Assembly (NCBI GenBank): GCA_029719485.1
Contig: CP120722.1
Location: 806,001 to 870,000 of the forward strand
Length of the DNA: 64,000 bases
Origin: Kiritimatiellota bacterium B12222
Lineage (GTDB): Bacteria > Verrucomicrobiota > Kiritimatiellia > SS1-B-03-39 > UBA6053
Direction: 5' to 3'
The notes under the pieces: generated by a model
The model's input: the letters and a program-made list of their open reading frames with translations, nothing else
Databases searched by the model: none
Told to the model about the DNA's origin: nothing
Position numbers and translations under genes: made by a program
Shown here: positions 18,650 through 25,827 of the stretch, piece after piece
How the letters are laid out: the number at the start of each line of letters is the position of its first letter
Position numbering within the stretch: the stretch's first letter is position 1

Positions 18650-18770
18650 GGTCTGCATCCCGCGCTCTTGTGCTCGTGAATTCCTAGAGGGATATTTAAG
18701 TAAACTCACTTGACAAAGTCATCATATCTTATAGTCATATATAACACTCAAAACCTCATCAGGTACTCAT

Positions 18771-19712
18771 ATGTCATCCTATGTCCACATTGCTGCCCCT
18801 ATATTTAAAACTTCTGCTACGCGCGGGCAGTTTGATGTGGTCTTAGGGGAGACGCGTACAACGCTACAAGGACTTCGGGGCATGGGGGTTGATTTGGTGG
18901 TGATGTGTGAGGGGGTTGAAGCGTTTGCTCAGACGCTCGACACAGCGGAAACCATGGATGATCCGGGGCCTCTGTTAAACATGTACCAAGAAGAGGCGGT
19001 GGCTTTAAACGCGCATATCGCGGCTTCAGTCAAAATTCGGGAAGGAGACCGGGTGTATAATTCCCAAGTGTTTGTGTCTCCTGAAGGTGCGCTGTTAGGG
19101 GTGTATCACAAATGTAATTTGACCGTGGGGGAAATAGATTTGGGGTTGTCGCCAGGGGAAAAGGCCGTGACCATTGAAACTTCCATTGGTCGGCTGGGTG
19201 GGATTATCTGCTTCGATTTAAATTTTAGGTGGTTGTTAGAGGAATATAAAGCACAGCTACCCGATATCCTTTGTTTTGGCAGTATGTATCATGGTTCAAA
19301 AATGGTGCAGGGCATGTGGGCGTTTGAATGTAGGTCTTTTCTTGCCGCGGGATTACCTGTTTATGATGGTGGAATTGTTACGCCACATGGAGAAGTGATC
19401 GACCCCACGCATCGTGAGAATCCTTGTGCTCATGCCCATGTGAATTTGGATCGGGCACTGCTTCATTATGATTTTAATCATATGAAGTTTCAGGAGATAC
19501 GACTCAAGTATGGCAAAGAGGTTCGGCTTGAAATTCCACCCCATTTTGCCACCGCCCTTTTATATAGTGAGTCATCTCAACGAACGGCCGCTGATATTTG
19601 TAATGAATTTGAATTAGAACTTTTGGATGACTATTTTGACAGATCCTTAAAGCGAAATGCGACCGCCCGTGGGTCCCTCTCTCAGCAAAGATCTGACATG
19701 GAGGATAAATAA
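18771..19712 (+). CDS. Carbon-nitrogen hydrolase (nitrilase superfamily)
   Basis: A 313-residue amidase-type enzyme. The Glu-Lys-Cys triad can be placed: Glu in VVMCEGVEAF near residue 47, Lys in LLGVYHKCNLTVGE near 114, and Cys in GGIICFDLNFRW near 147. It probably hydrolyses an amide or nitrile of a sugar-derived compound. It is first in a same-strand train of five genes, with its stop abutting the next gene, which has a GGAGG ribosome site. TTATAGTCATATATAAC upstream (about 18729-18745) resembles the CTATAG motif of this region. Confidence 0.85.
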   Translation: MSSYVHIAAPIFKTSATRGQFDVVLGETRTTLQGLRGMGVDLVVMCEGVEAFAQTLDTAETMDDPGPLLNMYQEEAVALNAHIAASVKIREGDRVYNSQVFVSPEGALLGVYHKCNLTVGEIDLGLSPGEKAVTIETSIGRLGGIICFDLNFRWLLEEYKAQLPDILCFGSMYHGSKMVQGMWAFECRSFLAAGLPVYDGGIVTPHGEVIDPTHRENPCAHAHVNLDRALLHYDFNHMKFQEIRLKYGKEVRLEIPPHFATALLYSESSQRTAADICNEFELELLDDYFDRSLKRNATARGSLSQQRSDMEDK

Positions 19713-20642
19713 ATGTTTAAGGTTGGCTGCGTAGGTATTGATACATCTCACCCCGGATCCTTTGTTAAGGTGATGCGTGAGGCTGGATTACAATTAGAAT
19801 ACACTGAAGTGTACAACGATGGTTTTCGGACGGATCAAGAGGTTGAAGCCTTCATGGAATTGGCGGGCGTTTCTCAGCGCTGTACCTCATTGGATGAGAT
19901 GGCTAAATCTGTCGATATTGCCTTTATTCATGACTGCAATTGGGATCGTCATTTGGAACTGGCGGCACCTTTTATTGAAGCGGGCACGCCTGTGTTTATA
20001 GACAAACCGGTGGTGGGAAATTTAGCCGAATGTCGTAAACTTGAAGCTTTAGTAAAGGGCGGAGCGAAAATTTTAGGAGGCTCCTCTTTACGTTATGCGA
20101 TTGAAGTAGGTGAGCTTCGGGAGTTGCTCGCAGATTCTAAAGAACAAGTGATCGCGATGTTGGGAACTTGTGGTGTCGATCGTTTCAACTATGGGATTCA
20201 TATTGTTGAAGCTTTACATGCGATTATGGGGCCTGGTGCGAAGTCTGTTTCTTATAGTGGCGTCACGTCAACAGGGAATACCGATATCGAACAGTATGTG
20301 GTGACATGGGAGTCAGGGGCGAAAGTGACCTATCAATTACAAAGCGGTGTTTGGCAACCCTGTCATGTGATGTTGCAGACCGATCAGGCTGTCCATCATC
20401 GTGAAATAATTATCGACAATGTGTATTTAGCATTGCTGCGGTATATTCAAGCTGTGCTTGAAGGAACATGTGAAGCGACGGATGTTTATGTTCAAACTGA
20501 AGCCATTCACATTATGTTAGCAGGTGAGGCTTCTCGATTGCGCGACGGGGCTGAGATCGCTTTGAAAGACTTGCCTGAAATCCCAGTTCATTTTGACGGG
20601 AACGAATTTTGTAACGAATATGCTTTAGCCAACAAACCCTAG
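19713..20642 (+). CDS. Gfo/Idh/MocA family oxidoreductase
   Basis: A short member of 309 residues. The start is KVGCVGIDTSHPG instead of a canonical GxGxxG. The catalytic Lys lies in TPVFIDKPVVGN near residue 94, with DKP replacing EKP. Because the glycine loop and EKP are altered, cofactor binding may differ from classical members. It starts immediately after the nitrilase-family stop, preceded by GGAGGATAAATA, so coupling is tight. Confidence 0.8.
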   Translation: MFKVGCVGIDTSHPGSFVKVMREAGLQLEYTEVYNDGFRTDQEVEAFMELAGVSQRCTSLDEMAKSVDIAFIHDCNWDRHLELAAPFIEAGTPVFIDKPVVGNLAECRKLEALVKGGAKILGGSSLRYAIEVGELRELLADSKEQVIAMLGTCGVDRFNYGIHIVEALHAIMGPGAKSVSYSGVTSTGNTDIEQYVVTWESGAKVTYQLQSGVWQPCHVMLQTDQAVHHREIIIDNVYLALLRYIQAVLEGTCEATDVYVQTEAIHIMLAGEASRLRDGAEIALKDLPEIPVHFDGNEFCNEYALANKP

Positions 20643-20653
20643 GATTCTTAATT

Positions 20654-21715
20654 ATGAAACGGACCGTATCAACAATTACTGGTGAAGGCCAGGTCGCACT
20701 GATCACCGAAAACCTTCCGGAGGCAGGGCCGAATGACATTACGATTCAGGTGGTGGCTTCATTAATGAGTCCCGGTACTGAATTGATGATGTTGGAAAAT
20801 CGGCGTGCGAATCCCAATCCAGAAGCGAAACCGGAACCTTTCGGCTATGCTGTGGCGGGTGTGATTACCCATGTTCCCGCGGATATGGAAGACTTGAAGC
20901 TGGGGCAAAAAGTGATTGGCATGGGGGCGGGCAAAGCCTTGCATGCGGATATTGTACAAGTACCACGAAATTTGGTTGTCGCCATTCCTGAGGGCGTCAA
21001 AATGGAAGAGGCGGTGTATGCTTGTTTAGGTGCAACGGCCATGCAGTCTGTGCGACGCAGCGAACCTGAGTTGGGTGAGTATGGTTTGGTATTGGGCTTG
21101 GGAATTGTAGGAAATTTGGCGGCCCAACTTTATCAAATTGCAGGGGCACGGGTTGTGGGATGGGATGGATTGAAAGGTCGTTTGGATATTGCCAATCAAT
21201 GTGGCATTTACACCGCCTTTGATCCTTTTGATGAGAAAACAACTCAGCTTACCAAAGAATTCGCCTCTCCTTATGGATTCGATTTTTCATTGTTTGCTTT
21301 CGGAGGAAATGCAACGTCAGCATATCAATCGGTACTGTCTTTGATGAAGGAATCTCAAGATGGTCATGCCATGGGAAAAATGGTACTGGTGGGTGGCTGT
21401 CAGGTCATGGTTGAAGGTGGCGCTGCCGGAGGCAATGTCGATCTGCGTATTGCTTCACGTACAGGTGCGGGATATCATGATCCTGAATGGGAAAATGGAA
21501 AAGAATATCCTAAAGTGTTTGTTCCTTTTACTACCAAACGAAATCTTGAAGAAATATTATTGTTGATGTCTGAAGGGCGTTTGAATGTTTCGCCCATGAC
21601 AACGCATCGTCTGCCTTTGTCTCAAGTTGCCGAAGCCGCCGAGTTGTTGCAAACGCAGCCCAATGATACGCTGGGTATTGTTTTGACGCAGGAGTCTTCA
21701 TCGTGCGAATCGTAA
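20654..21715 (+). CDS. MDR-family (zinc-type alcohol dehydrogenase-like) oxidoreductase
   Basis: A 353-residue medium-chain dehydrogenase. The N-terminal GroES-like part carries SPGTELMMLENRRA and FGYAVAGVITHVP. The Rossmann part has YGLVLGLGIVGNLAAQL near residue 142. The classical catalytic-zinc motif GHExxG and the Cys quartet of the structural zinc are not seen, as in the bi-domain oxidoreductase subgroup. It probably oxidises a sugar-derived alcohol in the same pathway as its neighbours. It overlaps the next gene by 13 bases. Confidence 0.8.
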   Translation: MKRTVSTITGEGQVALITENLPEAGPNDITIQVVASLMSPGTELMMLENRRANPNPEAKPEPFGYAVAGVITHVPADMEDLKLGQKVIGMGAGKALHADIVQVPRNLVVAIPEGVKMEEAVYACLGATAMQSVRRSEPELGEYGLVLGLGIVGNLAAQLYQIAGARVVGWDGLKGRLDIANQCGIYTAFDPFDEKTTQLTKEFASPYGFDFSLFAFGGNATSAYQSVLSLMKESQDGHAMGKMVLVGGCQVMVEGGAAGGNVDLRIASRTGAGYHDPEWENGKEYPKVFVPFTTKRNLEEILLLMSEGRLNVSPMTTHRLPLSQVAEAAELLQTQPNDTLGIVLTQESSSCES

Positions 21716-23007
21716 CCTGGCAATGTGGCTTCGATCGGGAAGCGCTCAAACATCCCTTTGGATTTAAAGGCAGTGCCTTAACGGAACTCTGGCAAATCGC
21801 GGTACAACTTACCGATGATCAGGGTAATGTGGGCTTGGGGACCGGAGTGCAAAGTGTGCTGTGGTCTGATGCAGGCGTGTTCACGCGTCTGCATGAAAGT
21901 GGTGGCAATTCCACGATGTTGAGTCTGACGAATTATGCCCTGGATCAAGCAACGAAATTGGAGTGGGATAGCCCGATTGATTTGCAGCAACAACTCCTTC
22001 CGGTATTAACGAGTTATGTTGATGCCCTCTGTCCTGATTCACCGATTCGGCATACTTTTATTTTGAACGCATTGGTTCCTGTGGATCATGCGGCCTGGCA
22101 GTTGTATGCACAAGCGAAGGCTTGCCGTGGTTTTGATGAAATGATTCCCACGGCGTACGTAAGTGGATTAACGGAAAGGCACCAGAGACTGGTAGCGGTA
22201 CCGTTGATTACGTACGGTACTTCTTTGGAGGATGTGCGTGAGCTTGCCGAAAACGGATGCTCGTTATTTAAAATCAAGGTGGGTGCGGATCCTGATGGGA
22301 ATGGTGATCTTGATCGCATGCTTGAGTGGGATAGTAAACGTATCGCCGAGTTACATCATTTGTTAAAATCATATCGTAGTGATGACACGGAAAGTGGTCG
22401 TATTGTGTATTACTTGGATGCGAATGGTCGCTATGACACTCTGGATCGTGTGCAGCGTTTATTGGATGCTGCAGATCACGTAGGGGCCTTAGAGGATATC
22501 GCATTATTAGAAGAGCCCTTCTCAGAACAATCCACCATCGAAGTGGGCGAATTGCCCTGTTGTGTGGTTGCGGATGAAAGTGCACATTCGGTTGAAGATG
22601 CAAAACGACGGTTTGCACAAGGCTATAGTGGATTGGCGCTGAAACCTGTCGCGAAAACCTTGAGCGCAAGTTTACAGATGCTGGAAGAGGCATCTAAATC
22701 TGATGTTCAGTGCTTTTGTGCGGACTTGACCGTGCCTCCCTATTTATTGGAATGGAACCGTAATGTGGCGGCACGTTTGAAATCTCTTCCTTCAATGAAG
22801 GTCGGTATTCTGGAATCAAATGGTGCTCAAAATTATGTGAACTGGGACAAGTTGGTGGGTGCACATCCACTGCCTTCCGCGAGCTGGATACATCCGGAAC
22901 GTGGTGTGTTTACACTTTCAGATTCATTTTATGAAACCAGTGGTGGTGTTTTCGCTCAACCTGACTTGTACGAAGCCATGGCGACATCACGGAAATTAAC
23001 ACGTTAA
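21703..23007 (+). CDS. Enolase-superfamily enzyme (mandelate racemase / sugar-acid dehydratase type)
   Basis: A 434-residue enzyme. Active-site elements can be read in order: Lys pair in LFKIKVGAD near residue 190; first metal Asp in VYYLDANGRYD near 232; Glu in LLEEPF near 269; third acidic ligand in CVVADESAHSVED near 289; and GLALKPVAKT with a Lys near 313. This layout fits muconate cycloisomerase-like members that abstract a proton next to a carboxylate. The start is GTG inside the upstream gene. The barrel has an insertion after LFKIK. The substrate is unknown and probably a sugar acid or amide. Confidence 0.8.
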   Translation: MRIVTWQCGFDREALKHPFGFKGSALTELWQIAVQLTDDQGNVGLGTGVQSVLWSDAGVFTRLHESGGNSTMLSLTNYALDQATKLEWDSPIDLQQQLLPVLTSYVDALCPDSPIRHTFILNALVPVDHAAWQLYAQAKACRGFDEMIPTAYVSGLTERHQRLVAVPLITYGTSLEDVRELAENGCSLFKIKVGADPDGNGDLDRMLEWDSKRIAELHHLLKSYRSDDTESGRIVYYLDANGRYDTLDRVQRLLDAADHVGALEDIALLEEPFSEQSTIEVGELPCCVVADESAHSVEDAKRRFAQGYSGLALKPVAKTLSASLQMLEEASKSDVQCFCADLTVPPYLLEWNRNVAARLKSLPSMKVGILESNGAQNYVNWDKLVGAHPLPSASWIHPERGVFTLSDSFYETSGGVFAQPDLYEAMATSRKLTR

Positions 23008-23021
23008 GACAGGGGAAAGGT

Positions 23022-24113
23022 ATGACTAAGAAATTAGGAATTGGATTGGTGGGCGCAAGCGGTTGGATGGCGGGCGCACTGGCCGCTGGAGCTGAATATC
23101 TGGATGGAGATTTGGAAAAAGCCGTGAAGCATCCACATAGTGTGGTCACGGCTTTGTGTGCCAGAAATCAAGAAATTCTCAAAGAACGCAAACAGCTTTG
23201 GGGATTGGATCAGGCAGAATTATTTAGTGACTATGATGAAATGTTGGCTTCTCCTCATGTGGATGCGGTCATTATCGCAGTGCCCAATCATCTACACGCT
23301 GGTTTTGCACTGAAAGCGTTGGAGGCCGGGAAACATGTTTTCTTAGAAAAGCCATTGGCGATTCATCCCAAAGAATCAGCAGCTTTGTTGAAGGCGGCGG
23401 CCGCGAGTCCGTTGACTACGAAAGTAGACTACATTTTGGTTCATTATGATGAACAACAGAAGTTGCATGGGTTGATTAAGCAGGGTGCATTTGGACAGTT
23501 GGCCTCTACCCATTTCACTTATCGGCATCCCATTCAAATTGGTGAGTCGGCAGATCAGCAGTGGAAGTTAAGCAAAGAAATTTCCGGGGGGGCGATTCCG
23601 ATGGGGATTTGTCACGCGATTTCCCTTACGGTTTATCAGGCTGATTCAGATCCTGTAGACGTGAGTTGTAAAAGTGCACCTGCGTTGTGTCGGGAATTTG
23701 ATTATGCTCCCCGTCAGGATTTGATCATCACTTTTGCCAATGGCGTCGTGAGTGTGGTGCAGGGGAATATCGACTTTGCTGAAAAATATGATGCGCGCCA
23801 TAACCTTTGTGGAACGGAAGGGCAGTTTGACTATGTGCCCTACAATCCACGTGAAAGTCGTGCCATGTGGTCATCTCAATCGATGAATCGTGACTACGCT
23901 CCGGACCCTGATTTTGCAAATGATCATTTGGATAGCGGGGATGTGTGGGAGCATCAATGCGCCTCTACGGTGAATGAATTTGTGGAAAATGCAGTAAAGG
24001 GTATTAAGGATCCTCTATTGGGATTTGAGTCTCCGTTGGTGCAACGAACGGAAGCGATTATCTGGGCTGCCGAACGTTCGGCGGCTGCAGGTGGTGACCG
24101 CATTCAATTATAA
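23022..24113 (+). CDS. Gfo/Idh/MocA family oxidoreductase
   Basis: A 363-residue enzyme with a canonical N-terminal fold (LGIGLVGASGWMAG), PNHLHAGFALKALEAG, and an intact EKP motif in HVFLEKPLAIHP near residue 110. GGAIPMGICHAI and GTEGQFDYVPYN belong to the substrate domain. A GGGAAAGG ribosome site precedes the ATG. It is the last gene in the nitrilase-to-Gfo/Idh train and is followed by a strong terminator. It may catalyse the first or last redox step of that pathway. Confidence 0.87.
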   Translation: MTKKLGIGLVGASGWMAGALAAGAEYLDGDLEKAVKHPHSVVTALCARNQEILKERKQLWGLDQAELFSDYDEMLASPHVDAVIIAVPNHLHAGFALKALEAGKHVFLEKPLAIHPKESAALLKAAAASPLTTKVDYILVHYDEQQKLHGLIKQGAFGQLASTHFTYRHPIQIGESADQQWKLSKEISGGAIPMGICHAISLTVYQADSDPVDVSCKSAPALCREFDYAPRQDLIITFANGVVSVVQGNIDFAEKYDARHNLCGTEGQFDYVPYNPRESRAMWSSQSMNRDYAPDPDFANDHLDSGDVWEHQCASTVNEFVENAVKGIKDPLLGFESPLVQRTEAIIWAAERSAAAGGDRIQL

Positions 24114-24129
24114 ATAGGCGCATGAACGA

Positions 24130-24156
24130 GCCCCCCATGTGTAAATGGGGGGCTTT
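24130..24156 (+). terminator. Terminator of the 18.8-24.1 kb operon
   Basis: Perfect 9-bp stem GCCCCCCAT/ATGGGGGGC with a 6-nt loop, then TTTGATTTT. It lies 17 bases after the last gene of the train. Confidence 0.85.
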
Positions 24157-24194
24157 GATTTTGCTCGGGATGTATTGCCGTGGTTTCTGCGGAG

Positions 24195-25706
24195 TTAGAA
24201 TTTCCCATGTATAGAGCAGACGGGGGATTCATTGAGGGTGTTGAGTTCGTAGACTCCGCCTTCTGGGCAGGTCGGCATTTTGCCTTCTCTCATGTAGGGC
24301 ACAATATGTTCCTCTTCTGGGACCACATTTCCAGGCATGTTGTTTTCGATGGCCCATTGGTCGCTGGCTGCCGAAATGAGCCGCAAATGATTCATACACG
24401 TTTTTCGGTTGCGATCTTCACGGCTAATGAGCACTTCGGGCAGAATACGGGTGACCCGGTTCCATATGATGATGATGGGGGTCATAAATCCGGTCAGGGT
24501 GTAGACTTTGACTTGTAGCGGTTGTTGATGTTGTAAAAACAGGTTTATGTTTTGGTCATCGGATTTGAGCATCACGACATCCAATAACTCTATTACATTG
24601 TCGCCGTTCTCAATGACCATGTCGTACATGCGGCGCCGTGAATTCTTTTTGCTTTGTTCGGTATAGGTTTGTTTGAAATCGATGACGAACTTCTTGAAGT
24701 CTGGATGGCTGAGGGAGGCCACTTGCATGCGGGTGTCGGGCAGAGTTTGCAAAAGATGTTCAAGCGGAGAGGCTTGAGGGGTCCGCTGGCGTTCGATCAG
24801 TTCCTGCATAAGGGGGGTGGAGCTGGCGATGAGGGTGATGCCGTCGAGGGTGACGATTTTATAGCTGACCTGAGTGGAAAAGGGGAGTTCGATGGATTTG
24901 GTTTTGACGCTGATTCCCGCAATGACTTCTGTGGGAAGAGGAGGGGCGTATTGTTCCAGGCCCTTTATCAAATACGAACTTATCTCTCCTTTGGGATCAG
25001 AGAAACGAAAGACGAATCCCATTTCGGGAGTTTCGTAGTCAAAGTCTCGAAAAGAGAGGGTCCATTTTTCTTGAGGATTAAAGGTGATCGCGAAGCTCAG
25101 CCCTTGTTCCATACTTTGAAGCAAGGGCTCTAAAGGGAATTGATTATCTGTTACTTCTTCCTCTACCTCCGCCATGAAGGAGGCGAGTTCTGGCAGGATA
25201 CTGATTTCTTGACGGAAGGTTTCGTAAATAAACGGAGCATTGAGAGAGCCGTGCATCAGGTGAACCGTTTGGTCGGGCAAGAGGCGAACGACGTCTTTGA
25301 GATCTTGTTGTTGCCCCATGAGTTGCCACATCCAGCCCGTGGCTGTTGGATCTTTTTGGATGATGTATTTACTGTGATAGGCTCCATTCTCTTGTCGCCG
25401 GGTGCTTTGTCCTAAACACAGGATTTCCGTAAGACCCACGCGTTGTGGTAGCTCATGAAGATGTGCCTGAATGTTTGGATTGTCGGGACCTCTGAGGATG
25501 TCCTTGAACCTCTGTAATAAAATTTGTTGGCTGAAATCAAAGGAAGGTTGAATTTTCTTCCAGGCATAGGCTCCGTTGATCACTGCAAAACTTTCACCAC
25601 CAGCGTCTAGCTGTTCCATCAGGGGGGCATAGTCTACTTGGGGATCTGCTGCTTGCAGAGTGAGCGTAATGAGAAGGATAGAAATGAGAACCGGAATGTA
25701 TTTCAT
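24195..25706 (-). CDS. Exported protein of unknown function with pilin-like Cys-rich tail
   Basis: About 503 residues from the MKYIPV start. The signal peptide is MKYIPVLISILLITLTLQA. The body has no recognised domain. The last 75 residues (RKTCMNHLRLISAASDQWAI, then MPTCPEGGVYELN and SPVCSIHG) match the C-terminal pattern of pseudopilin-like proteins common in Verrucomicrobiota and Kiritimatiellota, where the CPxGG.Y and C..HG elements recur. No prepilin signal is present at the N-terminus. A start 30 bases upstream (25736) is possible but gives a weaker signal peptide. Confidence 0.65.
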   Translation of the reverse strand: MKYIPVLISILLITLTLQAADPQVDYAPLMEQLDAGGESFAVINGAYAWKKIQPSFDFSQQILLQRFKDILRGPDNPNIQAHLHELPQRVGLTEILCLGQSTRRQENGAYHSKYIIQKDPTATGWMWQLMGQQQDLKDVVRLLPDQTVHLMHGSLNAPFIYETFRQEISILPELASFMAEVEEEVTDNQFPLEPLLQSMEQGLSFAITFNPQEKWTLSFRDFDYETPEMGFVFRFSDPKGEISSYLIKGLEQYAPPLPTEVIAGISVKTKSIELPFSTQVSYKIVTLDGITLIASSTPLMQELIERQRTPQASPLEHLLQTLPDTRMQVASLSHPDFKKFVIDFKQTYTEQSKKNSRRRMYDMVIENGDNVIELLDVVMLKSDDQNINLFLQHQQPLQVKVYTLTGFMTPIIIIWNRVTRILPEVLISREDRNRKTCMNHLRLISAASDQWAIENNMPGNVVPEEEHIVPYMREGKMPTCPEGGVYELNTLNESPVCSIHGKF

Positions 25707-25768
25707 AAGTAGGAAGAGGTTGGATGGTTTTGACAATAGCTGTCATAGGGTGCTTGAACGGTCAATGT

Positions 25769-25799
25769 AAAAAAAGCGCTTCCGAAGGTCGGAAGCGCT
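25769..25799 (-). terminator. Strong terminator of the beta-mannosidase gene
   Basis: Perfect 11-bp stem AGCGCTTCCGA/TCGGAAGCGCT with a 3-nt loop, followed on the minus strand by a T run. Its inner part TTCCGA-N3-TCGGAA belongs to a hairpin family seen at three other places in the window. Confidence 0.85.
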
Positions 25800-25810
25800 G
25801 GTGTTTTAAA

Positions 25811-25825
25811 TTCCGATCTTCGGAA
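25811..25825. repeat. TTCCGA-N3-TCGGAA hairpin
   Basis: A second copy of the small palindrome (loop TCT), a few bases beyond the beta-mannosidase stop codon and 11 bases from the terminator hairpin that shares its core. Confidence 0.6.
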
Positions 25826-25827
25826 GG

